Positions 26,203 through 34,885 of a stretch of 64,000 nucleotides of DNA are shown piece by piece. Every line of letters begins with the position of its first letter. Within the stretch, counting starts at the first letter, position 1. The stretch spans positions 62,001-126,000 of the forward strand of contig NZ_JAUCBR010000004.1 of the NCBI RefSeq assembly GCF_034676725.1, written 5' to 3'. The notes beneath the pieces are model-generated. The model ran no database searches, was not told the DNA's origin, and worked only from the letters and a program-made list of their open reading frames with translations. The translations under genes were made by a program, and so were the position numbers. This stretch comes from Denitromonas sp. (GTDB lineage: Bacteria > Pseudomonadota > Gammaproteobacteria > Burkholderiales > Rhodocyclaceae).

Positions 26203-26445
26203 ATGAACATCAAGCCAGCCCTGGCCGTCGCCCTCTTGGCCGCTGCCAGCAGTGCCTGGGCATTCCACTGCCCGGCCGACATGAAGAAGATCGACGAGGC
26301 CCTGTCCAAAAACCCGCAACTGACCGCCGAGCAAATGACGCAGGTAAAAACCTGGCGCGCCGAAGGCGAAACCCTGCACAAGGCCGGCAAGCATCAGGAA
26401 TCGGTCGACACGCTCGCCAAGGCCATGAAAGCGCTTGGGATGTGA
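26203..26445 (+). CDS. small secreted protein, unknown
   Basis: 80 residues with a signal peptide (KPALAVALLAAASSAWA, cleavage before FHCPAD) and a helical mature part rich in Lys/Glu/Gln, with one Cys. A textbook GGAGGA ribosome binding site precedes ATG. A terminator hairpin follows. The pattern HCPADMKKIDEAL with LTAEQMTQVKTWRAEGE occurs in small periplasmic proteins of Proteobacteria, but I cannot assign a function. Confidence 0.72.
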   Translation: MNIKPALAVALLAAASSAWAFHCPADMKKIDEALSKNPQLTAEQMTQVKTWRAEGETLHKAGKHQESVDTLAKAMKALGM

Positions 26446-26465
26446 CCCACCAGTTTGCGAAATCC

Positions 26466-26493
26466 GGGCCGCCTTGCGCGGCCCTTCATTTTA
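26466..26493. terminator. hairpin between convergent genes
   Basis: Stem GGGCCGC (26466-26472) with GCGGCCC (26478-26484), 5-base loop, then TTCATTTTA. It serves the 80-residue protein gene on the plus strand. A T-tail on the minus side is weak, so use by the HAF-repeat gene is uncertain. Confidence 0.65.
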
Positions 26494-26507
26494 CCGAACA
26501 GTGCGCT

Positions 26508-27692
26508 TCAAACGTCGAATCTCCGGCGACGCCGAAACAACACACCCAGCCCGCCGAGCATCATGGCCCAGGTGGCAGGCTCTGGCACCGGACTCAGCAG
26601 GAAGCCGTAGCTTTGCCCATTCAAAAGACCCGTACCAACGATTTGCCTCTTTTCGTTGATGCCGTTGGCGCTGCTCAATACCCAGCCTTCGGCCGGATCG
26701 ATCAAAGCATTCAGATCCTGCATGCCAGCGGTTTCGGTCCACAGCATCGCATGCGCCACATCGCCGACGTGAGACCAGCCGATCACCAGCCCCGCATTGT
26801 TGATATCCGAAGCGAAACTGCGCTCGTAACCTGTGGCAGCGCCGGACAAATACCCGAGGCTCCGCATCCCGTCACCTGCCGACCACAGAAATGCACACCA
26901 GCAATCGTCCCCCTGGCTCCATCCGATCACCTGACGCGCGTCATTGATGCCGGTCGCACGGCTGTTTTCATAGGCACCCGGCAGAAAACCAAGGTCTTGC
27001 ATGCCACCGGCTTCGGTCCACAAAAAGGCATGACTGCCACCTCCGACTGTGCGACTCGTCCCGACGACATCGCCGCCCGCATTGATCGCCGCCGCAGAGC
27101 TAAACCCCGTCCAGCCACTGTAATCCGACCCGCCTGTCAGCGTTCCAAGCACTCTCTGAGCGCCTTCGGGCGAAGCAATGACCGCGACCTGCGTGCCCCC
27201 ATGTGTGACCGTGCCCGCAATCTGATTCTGATCGTTGATGGCCGCAGCGATGCTATCCCCTGAAAGGCCGGACGTATTCAGGTACTGCATGCCCGTTTCA
27301 TGCGTCCACAAAAAGGCATTATCCCCCGGCCTGAGATCGGCGCGCGGCATCGTGCCGACGCGCGAAACCCCGGCTCCCACCACTCGGTTTTCGTTGTTCA
27401 TCCCCAGTGCCATCGAGTCGGGCATAGCCCCAACGAGCTGGCCGAGATCCAGCATGCCGCTATCGGCCGACCACAAAGACGCTCGAGCGGCTGACGGCCA
27501 ATACCGTGTTCCCGCAACCCATCCAGCATCATTGATGTCGGTCGCAACGAAGTCGCGTTCGATTGGCGTGACCGCATAGCTCACCCCCGCTAACACGGAA
27601 GAGGATACGGTCAGGCTGCTGACCAGCACCGTGAGACAGAACCCCGATAGCTTGGCCCAAGACAACGATCCCATCGCGCAGAACACATTCAT
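26508..27692 (-). CDS. HAF-repeat PEP-CTERM protein
   Basis: 394-residue exported protein. After a signal peptide (LTVLVSSLTVSSSVLAG) it consists of six or more repeats of the HAF type, each with an INDAxxVxG strand and a HAFLWT-like turn (for example HAFLWTEAGGMQDLG and NDARQVIGWS), probably a beta-propeller. The C-terminus is a PEP-CTERM signal (VPEPATWAMMLGGLGVLF, then RRRRR). ATG at 27692 has GGAGAGG at good spacing; ATG 27722 is alternative. Sampled GC is about 52-60%, against 70-75% in neighbours, suggesting recent acquisition. Probably surface or matrix associated. Confidence 0.85.
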   Translation of the reverse strand: MNVFCAMGSLSWAKLSGFCLTVLVSSLTVSSSVLAGVSYAVTPIERDFVATDINDAGWVAGTRYWPSAARASLWSADSGMLDLGQLVGAMPDSMALGMNNENRVVGAGVSRVGTMPRADLRPGDNAFLWTHETGMQYLNTSGLSGDSIAAAINDQNQIAGTVTHGGTQVAVIASPEGAQRVLGTLTGGSDYSGWTGFSSAAAINAGGDVVGTSRTVGGGSHAFLWTEAGGMQDLGFLPGAYENSRATGINDARQVIGWSQGDDCWCAFLWSAGDGMRSLGYLSGAATGYERSFASDINNAGLVIGWSHVGDVAHAMLWTETAGMQDLNALIDPAEGWVLSSANGINEKRQIVGTGLLNGQSYGFLLSPVPEPATWAMMLGGLGVLFRRRRRFDV

Positions 27693-27790
27693 GACTAGCC
27701 TCTCCAGAATCCGAAAACCCATTTAGGCTAGCACAACAACATGCCATAAGACTATGCGACAAAGCTACACGAAGACGCTAGAAACGTCAC

Positions 27791-28702
27791 TCAGGCACGC
27801 CCCCGAAGCCCCAGCCTCACCGCACCGCGCCGCAGCTTGTCGCCATCGACCAGGCCGGTGGCCAGCGCCGTGCCGGCCAGGATCACGCTGGCGCCGGCGA
27901 GCATCCGCAGGCCGAGCGGCTCATCGAGAATGAGTACGCCCCAGCCCATGCCGAAGGCGGGAATGAGGAAGGTGACGGCGATGGCGCGGGCCGGGCCGAT
28001 GTTGGCGATGAGGCGGAAGTAGAGAATGTAGGCCACCGCGGTGCAGGCGACGGCCAGGATCGCCGCCGCGCCCCATGCGGTGACGCTGATCTCGCCGGCC
28101 GGCCACAGCCACCAGGCCAGGGGCGCGAGCGCGATGGCGGCGGCGCACTGGCCGCCGGTGGCGATGGCCAGCGACGACACGCCGGTGAGGTAGCGCTTGG
28201 TGTAGTTGGCCGACACGCCATACGACAGCGTCGCCAGCAAGCCGGCCACCACCGACAGCGCGATGTGCTCACCATGAAACCCCGCCTTGCCCGACACCAG
28301 CACACCGACGCCGACAAAGCCGATCGCCAGGCCGGCCGCGCGCCATTTGGTGAGGCGTTCGCCAAACCACAGCCACGCGACCAGGGCAGCCCACAAGGGC
28401 GCCGTGGCGTTGACGATGGAGGCGAAGCCGGCGGTGAGCGAGAGCAGCGCCCAGGCAATCAGCACGAAGGGCAGCGCCGAGTTGAGGATGCCGATGACCG
28501 TCAGCGGCCAGGCGTGTTGAATCAACTCGCGCCACTGCCCGCGCCAGACAATGATCGGCAGCAGGAACAGCGCGGCGAGCAGCACACGGATGAAGATCAG
28601 CCCGACCGGGCCGAAATCCGGCGCCGCCTGGCGCATGAACAGGAAGCTGGCGCCCCACAGCGCGGCAAGGATGAACAGTTCGAGGGTGTCACGTGGTCGC
28701 AC
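27791..28702 (-). CDS. EamA/DMT-family transporter
   Basis: Ten-helix inner-membrane exporter-type permease of 303 residues with two EamA halves; FILAALWGASFLFMRQAAP near the N-terminus and FIRVLLAALFLLPI are characteristic. I chose GTG 28702, which overlaps the stop of ogt by 14 bases, so it is translated as part of the Ada/AlkA-ogt unit. Substrate unknown. A longer frame to 28753 is overlap with ogt. Confidence 0.85.
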   Translation of the reverse strand: MRPRDTLELFILAALWGASFLFMRQAAPDFGPVGLIFIRVLLAALFLLPIIVWRGQWRELIQHAWPLTVIGILNSALPFVLIAWALLSLTAGFASIVNATAPLWAALVAWLWFGERLTKWRAAGLAIGFVGVGVLVSGKAGFHGEHIALSVVAGLLATLSYGVSANYTKRYLTGVSSLAIATGGQCAAAIALAPLAWWLWPAGEISVTAWGAAAILAVACTAVAYILYFRLIANIGPARAIAVTFLIPAFGMGWGVLILDEPLGLRMLAGASVILAGTALATGLVDGDKLRRGAVRLGLRGRA

Positions 28703-29159
28703 GGGCGGCCTCCAGGTCGAGTAGCGCGCGCTTGCGCGGCAAGCCGCCGGCATAACCGGTGAGCGAACCGTCGCGACCGATGACGCGATGGCAGGGAATG
28801 ATCAGCCAGATCGGATTCTTGCCCACGGCGGCGCCGATGGCGCGGGCGGCGGTCGGCCGGCCCAGCGCGGCGGCGAGCGCGCCGTAGTGGGTGGTGCTGC
28901 CATAGGGCAGCTGGCGCAAGGCCGCCCAGACCGCCTGCTGGAAGGGGGTGCCTGCGGGCGCCAGCGGCAGGTCGAAATCGCTGCGCTCACCGGCCAGATA
29001 GGCGGTGATCTGCCGCGCGGCCTCATGACACAGCGCGTTGGCCGGCAGGGGGCAGTCGGCCTCGTCAAAGCGGACGCTGGTCAGGCCGGCCTCGCTGGCG
29101 CGCACCTGGCAGGCGCCGAGCGGGGTGTCGAAGCGCAATCCGTAGTGCGTGGGGCTCAT
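28689..29159 (-). CDS. ogt: methylated-DNA-protein cysteine methyltransferase
   Basis: 156-residue DNA repair protein that removes methyl groups from O6-methylguanine onto its own cysteine. The active site is in LIIPCHRVIGRDGSLTGYAG; TPFQQAVWAALRQLPYGST is the helix-turn-helix contacting DNA. ATG at 29159 overlaps the TGA of the upstream alkA/ada gene (ATGA), and its own stop overlaps the EamA start. Confidence 0.96.
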   Translation of the reverse strand: MSPTHYGLRFDTPLGACQVRASEAGLTSVRFDEADCPLPANALCHEAARQITAYLAGERSDFDLPLAPAGTPFQQAVWAALRQLPYGSTTHYGALAAALGRPTAARAIGAAVGKNPIWLIIPCHRVIGRDGSLTGYAGGLPRKRALLDLEAARATT

Positions 29160-30589
29160 GATGTCGTCTCCTCGGCTTCGCCCAGCGAAGCCCATAAATG
29201 CATGACGGCGTAGGCGCGCCACGGGCGCCAGGCCTCGGCCTGGATGCGCGCCTCGCGGGTGCTGCACATGCCCAGTGCGGCGCGCACGCCGTAGTCGCCA
29301 TCCGGGTAGGCGTCGGGCCAGGCCAGCGCACGCATGGCGATGTAGTGCGCGGTCCATGGGCCGATACCGGGCAAGGCCTGCAGTTGCGCAATGGTCGCCT
29401 GCACCGGCGCACCGGGCGAGAGCACCAGCCGCCCCTCGGCCACCGCGGCGGCCAGGGCGATGATGACCTCGGCACGACGGCGGATGACGCCAAGCTCGGC
29501 GATCTGTGACACCCCGAGCGCGGCGATGCGCCCGGCACTCGGAAACGTGGTGTGCAGATCGGCCCAGGGGGTCTCGATCGGCTCGCCGAAGGCGGCGGTA
29601 AAGCGCCCGGCCAGCGTGCGTGCGGCCTTGACGGTGATCTGCTGGCCGAGCACGGCGCGCACCGCCATCTCGATGCCGTCGAAGGCGCCGGGCAGGCGCA
29701 GGCCGGGCCGTGGCGCGGCCAGGGAGCCCAGCGCCTGCGTGACGGCGAGCGGATCGGCATCGAGATCGAACAGGCGGCGCACCCCCGCCAGCACTGCCGG
29801 CACGGCGCCGGACAAGGCCGGCGACAAGGTCACCGCCAGCGCCCCCTTGCCGGCACGTACACGCAGCCAGCCCCGCGCCCCGTCGAGTCGCACGGTGCGG
29901 CGGTACTCGCCACTGGCCACCTGTTCAACCCCGGTGATGGTGCGTCCGGCCAGGAAGTCGAGCAGCCGCGGCAGGTCGAAGGGTGGGCGATAGGCCAGCG
30001 TGAAGTGCAGGCCGTCGGAGGCCGCCGGGCGCAGCGTGCCGCGCAGGGCCGACGGCGCCATGCGGTAGTGGCGCGCAAAGGCCGCCTCCAGCGCGCGCAG
30101 GCTGCCAAAGCCGGCCGCCGCCGCCACGTCGGTCACCGGCAATGCGGTGTCGGTCAGCAGTCGCTTGGCCAGCAGCAGCCGTCGGGTGCGCAGGTAGTCG
30201 GCCGGTGCGACGCCAAACTGCTCGCGGAACAGCCGCCGCAGATGCCGGTCGGTGATGCCGACCTTGCCGGCCAGCGACGTCACCGACAAGTCGTCCGCCA
30301 GATGCGCGTCGATCAGCCCGGCCGCGGCATGCGCCAGCGTGGCGCTGGCGTCCATCGCCGACAGGCCCGGCGCCAGCTCGGGCCGGCAGCGCAGGCAGGG
30401 CCGGAAGCCGGCCGCTTCGGCGGCCGCCGCACTCACATAGAAGCTGCACACGGCGCGCCGCGGCGTGCGCACCCGGCACACCGGCCGGCAGTAGATGCCC
30501 GTCGAGCGCACGCCCACGAACACGCGGCCATCGAAGCGGGCATCGTGCGTGGTAAAGGCGTCGTAGCAGCGGTCGGGGTCGAGTTCCAT
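29156..30589 (-). CDS. Ada/AlkA fusion: AraC-type DNA-3-methyladenine glycosylase
   Basis: 477 residues in three blocks. An Ada-type zinc domain (1-75, with IYCRPVCRVR and CLRCRPE supplying four cysteines) could sense methyl phosphotriesters; an AraC helix-turn-helix (about 85-185) follows; then AlkA N-domain and HhH-GPD glycosylase (about 195-470, VLGQQITVKAARTLAGR and LPGIGPWTAHYIAMRAL). The catalytic Asp is in WPDAYPDGDYG. Together with overlapping ogt it forms an adaptive-response-like unit for alkylation damage, probably self-regulated. It is divergent from an EamA gene at 30717. Confidence 0.93.
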   Translation of the reverse strand: MELDPDRCYDAFTTHDARFDGRVFVGVRSTGIYCRPVCRVRTPRRAVCSFYVSAAAAEAAGFRPCLRCRPELAPGLSAMDASATLAHAAAGLIDAHLADDLSVTSLAGKVGITDRHLRRLFREQFGVAPADYLRTRRLLLAKRLLTDTALPVTDVAAAAGFGSLRALEAAFARHYRMAPSALRGTLRPAASDGLHFTLAYRPPFDLPRLLDFLAGRTITGVEQVASGEYRRTVRLDGARGWLRVRAGKGALAVTLSPALSGAVPAVLAGVRRLFDLDADPLAVTQALGSLAAPRPGLRLPGAFDGIEMAVRAVLGQQITVKAARTLAGRFTAAFGEPIETPWADLHTTFPSAGRIAALGVSQIAELGVIRRRAEVIIALAAAVAEGRLVLSPGAPVQATIAQLQALPGIGPWTAHYIAMRALAWPDAYPDGDYGVRAALGMCSTREARIQAEAWRPWRAYAVMHLWASLGEAEETTS

Positions 30590-30716
30590 GCCTGCATTAT
30601 GGTCAGCCCGGCGGCATCGGGCACGAACACATCGGACATGGAATCCGGCAAAACTGTCCGGCCCCTCACGCCATGGCTGTGGTTCAATGCGTCATCGTGT
30701 TGCACCGCGCCATGCC

Positions 30717-31580
30717 ATGCCCGCCCTTTGGATGATCCTCGCCAGCCTGCTGTTCGCCTGCATGGGTGTCTGCGTCAAGCTCGGCGCCGATCGTTTCGGC
30801 ATCGCCGAGCTGACCTTTTACCGCGGCCTGGCCGGCGTGCTGTTCATGGCGCTGTTCATGCGCAGCCGGGGCACGGCGTTTCGTACCCGGCACTGGCGCC
30901 TGCAGGTCACCCGCGCGGTATCCGGTTCAATTGCGCTGGGTTGCTATTTCTTTGCCATCAGCCTGCTGCCGCTGGCGGCGGCCGTCACACTCAACTACAC
31001 CTCGCCGATTTTCGTCGCCTTGCTGCTGGCGCTGTGGTTTCGCGAGCCGCTGCGCCGGCTCGCCATCGGCGCCGTGGTGCTCGGCTTTTTGGGCGTGGTC
31101 GTGCTGCTCCGCCCGACGATCGCCCCCGAGCAGTGGCTGGGCGCGGTTGCCGGGCTGGCCTCGGGGCTGATCGCCAGCCTGGCCTACATCAATGTGCGCG
31201 AGCTGGGGCGGGCCGGCGAGCCGGAGTCGCGCACGGTGTTCTACTTTTCGTGCATCACCTGCCTGGGCGCCACGCCGTTCGTGGCCGGCGCCGGCGGCTT
31301 CACGCCACCCGATGCCACTGACGCCGCGCTGGTCGTCGGCATCGGCGTATTCGGCACCGCCGCACAACTGGCCATGACCCGCGCCTACCGGGTGGGCGCC
31401 ACCATCGTTGCGGCCAATCTGGCCTATTCCACGGTGATATTCGCCAGCCTGTTCGGGATGCTGATCTGGGACGAGGTGTTGCCGGCCGCGGCCTGGGCTG
31501 GCATCGGCATGATCATGGCCAGCGGTATCCTGGTCACCCGCGCCCGCGCGCCGGCGCCAGGCGCGTCACACCGCGATTGA
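30717..31580 (+). CDS. EamA/DMT-family transporter
   Basis: 287-residue inner-membrane protein with ten predicted helices and two EamA domains (starts LWMILASLLFACMGVCVKLG). ATG at 30717 is the family-like start. It is divergent from the Ada/AlkA fusion; the gap of 127 bases may hold both promoters. Not close in sequence to the other EamA gene at 27791. Substrate unknown. Confidence 0.88.
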   Translation: MPALWMILASLLFACMGVCVKLGADRFGIAELTFYRGLAGVLFMALFMRSRGTAFRTRHWRLQVTRAVSGSIALGCYFFAISLLPLAAAVTLNYTSPIFVALLLALWFREPLRRLAIGAVVLGFLGVVVLLRPTIAPEQWLGAVAGLASGLIASLAYINVRELGRAGEPESRTVFYFSCITCLGATPFVAGAGGFTPPDATDAALVVGIGVFGTAAQLAMTRAYRVGATIVAANLAYSTVIFASLFGMLIWDEVLPAAAWAGIGMIMASGILVTRARAPAPGASHRD

Positions 31581-31638
31581 AGCCCCACCGGCCGGTCGTT
31601 ATAGTAGAGACAGGCCTTCTGCCCAAAAGGAGCACGGC

Positions 31639-31998
31639 ATGATTACCAAAGAACACTCGGACGGACTCGTCGCCATCGCCGTCTTCGGCGAATTCACGCT
31701 GGCGGACTACAAGGAGTTCGAAGAACTGGTCAATTACAAGATCAAGTTCGAAGGCCCGGTCAACCTGCTGATCGACCTGCGCGAGATGAGCGGCTTCACC
31801 ATCGACGTGGCGTGGGAAGAGGTCCGCTACAGCCGCGAGCACAAGCATGATTTCGGCAAGATCGCCGTGGTCACCGAAGACCAGTGGGCCACCTGGAGCG
31901 CCTGGGTGTCGCAGCTGTTCGTCGAGGCCGACGTGCAGGTCTTCACGGACGAACTCGACGCCCGCGCCTGGCTGGCCGACGAGGAAACCGTCGCGTGA
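31639..31998 (+). CDS. STAS/SEC14-type (SpoIIAA-like) protein
   Basis: 119 residues of the SpoIIAA-like family: ferredoxin-like mix of beta strands and helices (LVAIAVFGEFTLADYKEFE; VNLLIDLREMSGF; GKIAVVTEDQWATW). Likely cytosolic; function unknown, sometimes linked to membrane or stress signalling. An AAGGAG site precedes ATG. Its TGA overlaps the GTG of the sulfurtransferase gene, so both are coupled. Confidence 0.8.
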   Translation: MITKEHSDGLVAIAVFGEFTLADYKEFEELVNYKIKFEGPVNLLIDLREMSGFTIDVAWEEVRYSREHKHDFGKIAVVTEDQWATWSAWVSQLFVEADVQVFTDELDARAWLADEETVA

Positions 31999-32847
31999 GC
32001 GAGCCCTTGCGCACGCTCATCGCCCCTGAGCGCCTCCTCCACCAGTTGCACACACCGGGCTGGGTGGTGGTCGATTGCCGGCACGACCTGGGCAACCCCG
32101 ACTTCGGTCGTGCCGCCTATGCCAAGGGCCACATCCCTGGCGCACATTTCCTGCACATGGACGATGAGCTCTCCGGGCCGCGCACCGGCCGCAACGGCCG
32201 CCACCCGCTGCCCGACCCCGACACGCTGGCGCGCCGGCTGGGCGAGATCGGCATCGATCGCAACACCCAGGTCGTCGCCTACGATGACGGCGGCGGCATG
32301 TACGCCGCCCGCCTGTGGTGGCTGCTCAACTGGCTCGGCCATCACGATGCCGCGGTGCTCGACGGCGGCTTCCAGGCGTGGTGCTCGGCCAGCGCGCCGC
32401 TGAGCCGAACCCCCGCCACACCAACGCCGACCCGGTTCGACGCCGACATCCAGCCGCTGGCGGTTGACGTCAACTATGTCGACACCCACAAGGGCACCGA
32501 CGCGATGCATCTCATCGACGCCCGCAGCCCCGACCGCTTCCGCGGCGAAAACGAAACCATCGACCCCGTCGGCGGCCACATCCCCGGCGCGGTCAACCGC
32601 TTCTTCAAGGACAACCTCGGTCCCGATGGCCGCTTCAAGCCGGCCGAGCAGTTGCGCCGCGAGTTCACCACCCTGCTCGCTGGCCGCCCCCCCCAAGCAC
32701 GTCGTGCACCAATGCGGTTCGGGCGTGACCGCCTGCCACAACCTGCTGGCCATGGAGGTCGCCGGGCTGCCGGGCGGACGGCTGTATCCGGGGTCGTGGA
32801 GCGAGTGGTGTGCGGATGCAGGGCGGGCGGTGGCACGCGGCGCGTAG
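31995..32847 (+). pseudogene. sseA: 3-mercaptopyruvate-type sulfurtransferase, frameshifted
   Basis: Two-rhodanese-domain sulfurtransferase. The frame from GTG 31995 (overlapping the upstream stop) gives a normal N-terminal domain (WVVVDCRHDLGNPD; GHIPGAHFLHMDDELSGP) and most of the C-terminal domain (LIDARSPDRFRGENE; GGHIPGAVNRFF). At a run of eight C (32687-32694) the frame is lost. Reading seven C restores PPKHVVHQCGSGVTACHNLL, which carries the catalytic Cys loop CGSGVTA, and a normal end at 32847 (283 residues). Without correction the catalytic Cys is missing. Sequencing error in the homopolymer or slippage-based on/off switching are both possible. The symbol reflects the CGSGVTA loop; it is not proven. 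Confidence 0.85.
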
Positions 32848-32949
32848 ATTGGATGTGAGGTTCCCCGGGATGGACATCACCCGACGCCGGCCGGGACGGC
32901 CCGGTGCGCGTCGATCGAGCGACTCGCACCATCGCCGCGCGGTATCAAA

Positions 32950-33759
32950 TCACCACTCGACCCGCTCGATCTGCCCCAGCGATCGTCCGAGAAACCGCTC
33001 GCCGATGGTCTGAAAACGCAGCGGGATGTCGGTGACGCAATACTGCACGGTCGCATGCTGCTCACCCGGATTGGCCAGATTCAGCCGGGCGAGCGTTTGC
33101 GCGGCCTGTTCGGCGACGGTGGTCGCGGAGTCGACCAGCCGCACCTCGCGGCCGGCCACGTCCATCAGCAGCGGCTTGAGCAGCGGGTAGTGGGTACAGC
33201 CGAGCACCAGCGAGTCCACCTGCTCGGCGAGCACCGGCTTGAGGTATTCGAGCGCGGTCATGCGCGTGACCGGGTGATCGAGCCAGCCCTCCTCCACCAG
33301 CGGCACGAACAGCGGGCAGGCTTGCGAGTAGACACGCACGCCGGGGTCGAGGGCGTGCATGCGGCGGGCGTAGGCGTTGGAGTTGATGGTGGTGGGCGTG
33401 CCGATGACGCCAATGGCGCGGCCACGCGAGCCGGCCACGGCGGCCTGGGCGCCGGCTTCGATCACGTCGAGCACCGGCACCTCGCCCGCCTGTTTGCGCA
33501 CCACGTCGCCAGCGACGGCGGCCATGGTATTGCAGGCCACGATCAGCATCTTGACGCCGCGCGCCATCAGGAAATCGGTGATCTGCCCGGTGAATTGGCC
33601 AATGGTGGCGACCGACTTGATGCCGTAGGGCACGCGAGCGGTGTCGCCGAAGTACACGATGTTCTCGAGCGGCAGGCGCTCCATCAGCGCGCGCACCACG
33701 GTCAGCCCGCCGACGCCGGAATCGAACACACCAATGGGCAGGGAACGGTCAGCAGGCAT
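32950..33759 (-). CDS. murI: glutamate racemase
   Basis: 269-residue enzyme making D-glutamate for peptidoglycan. PIGVFDSGVGGLTVVRAL at the N-terminus; catalytic cysteines in VACNTMAA and LGCTHYPLL; acid residue in the early D-S-G-V-G-G turn. ATG at 33759 is chosen; further upstream ATG at 33786 adds nine residues with no ribosome binding site. It follows queG by 28 bases on the same strand, so the two are likely co-transcribed. Confidence 0.95.
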   Translation of the reverse strand: MPADRSLPIGVFDSGVGGLTVVRALMERLPLENIVYFGDTARVPYGIKSVATIGQFTGQITDFLMARGVKMLIVACNTMAAVAGDVVRKQAGEVPVLDVIEAGAQAAVAGSRGRAIGVIGTPTTINSNAYARRMHALDPGVRVYSQACPLFVPLVEEGWLDHPVTRMTALEYLKPVLAEQVDSLVLGCTHYPLLKPLLMDVAGREVRLVDSATTVAEQAAQTLARLNLANPGEQHATVQYCVTDIPLRFQTIGERFLGRSLGQIERVEW

Positions 33760-33787
33760 GGCAGGGGTCGCGCAAAAAGCGGCCATT

Positions 33788-34885
33788 CTACGCCGATGGC
33801 GGGCTGCGGTCGGCGTGTTGCGCCAGCGCCCAGGCGACGTGTTCGCGCACCAGCCCGGACGGATCGTCCGCGCGGGCCTGCAGTGCACTCAGCACCGCCG
33901 GCGTGCTCGGCGCGTTGCCCAGGCCGACCGCGAGATTGCGCAGCCAGCGCTCATGGCCGATGCGGTAGATCGGGCTGCCCGGCATGCGCGCTTCGAAGTC
34001 CTCGGCCGTCCAGGCAAACAGTTCGACCAGCGAGGCGGCATCGAGCCCGTTGCGCACGGCGAAGTCGGCCTCGGCGGTACGTTGTGCGAAACGGTTCCAC
34101 GGGCACACCAGCTGGCAATCGTCGCAGCCATACACCCGGTTGCCGATGAGCGGACGAAACTCGACCGGAATCGCGCCGTGCAATTCGATGGTCAGGTAGG
34201 AGATGCAGCGCCGCGCATCGAGCTTGTAGGGCGCCACGATGGCCTGGGTCGGGCAGACCGTGATGCAGGCGGTGCAGTCGCCACAGTGGTCGCGCACCGG
34301 CAGATCGACCGGCAGCGGCAGATCGGTAAAGATTTCACCCAGGAAAAAGAAGGACCCGGCCTCGCGGCTGATCAGCAAGGTGTGCTTGCCGCGCCAGCCG
34401 ATGCCGGACTCGGTGGCCAGCGCCACTTCGGTCACCGGCGCGGAATCGGTAAACACCCGGAAACCGTGCGGCACCTCCTCGGCGATGCGTTCGGCGAGCT
34501 TTTTGAGGCGTAAACGCAACACTTTGTGATAATCCCGCCCGAGCGCGTAGCGGGAAACATAGGCCCGCTCGGGGTCGTTCAGCGCCGCCTCGGCATCGGC
34601 CGATTCGGGCCAGTAGTCGAGCCGCGCGGTGATCACCCGCAGGGTACCCGGCACCAGCTCGGCGGGCCGGCAGCGGCGCAGGCCGTGTTTGGCCATATAA
34701 TCCATCTCGCCGTGAAAACCCGCCGCCAGCCAGGCTTGCAGGCCCGCCTCGGCGCCCGGCAATTCGGTGCCGGTAATGCCAACCTCGCCGAAGCCCAAAC
34801 CCAGGCCCCATGCGCGAATCCGCGCCGCGAGCGCCTCGCCGTCTAGCGCGCCGCCCCCTGCCCCGGAGACCTCCTGATGATCCAT
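33788..34885 (-). CDS. queG: epoxyqueuosine reductase
   Basis: Last step of queuosine synthesis in tRNA, a cobalamin- and iron-sulfur-dependent enzyme of 365 residues. Two 4Fe-4S motifs are seen, CGDCTACITVCPTQAI and CDDCQLVCPW, and a HEAT-repeat-like C-terminus (PAVLSALQARADD). The cobalamin domain is N-terminal. Start is 34885 (MDHQEV) or 34894 (MDKMDH); both lie inside the start of divergent tsaE. Neither has a good ribosome binding site. Confidence 0.9.
   Translation of the reverse strand: MDHQEVSGAGGGALDGEALAARIRAWGLGLGFGEVGITGTELPGAEAGLQAWLAAGFHGEMDYMAKHGLRRCRPAELVPGTLRVITARLDYWPESADAEAALNDPERAYVSRYALGRDYHKVLRLRLKKLAERIAEEVPHGFRVFTDSAPVTEVALATESGIGWRGKHTLLISREAGSFFFLGEIFTDLPLPVDLPVRDHCGDCTACITVCPTQAIVAPYKLDARRCISYLTIELHGAIPVEFRPLIGNRVYGCDDCQLVCPWNRFAQRTAEADFAVRNGLDAASLVELFAWTAEDFEARMPGSPIYRIGHERWLRNLAVGLGNAPSTPAVLSALQARADDPSGLVREHVAWALAQHADRSPPSA

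Noticed and set aside
27693..27790. Sigma-54 promoter upstream of the HAF-repeat gene
   Set aside because: A TGGCAT...TTGTGC stretch exists on the minus strand, but the GG to GC spacing is 11, one base off the requirement.
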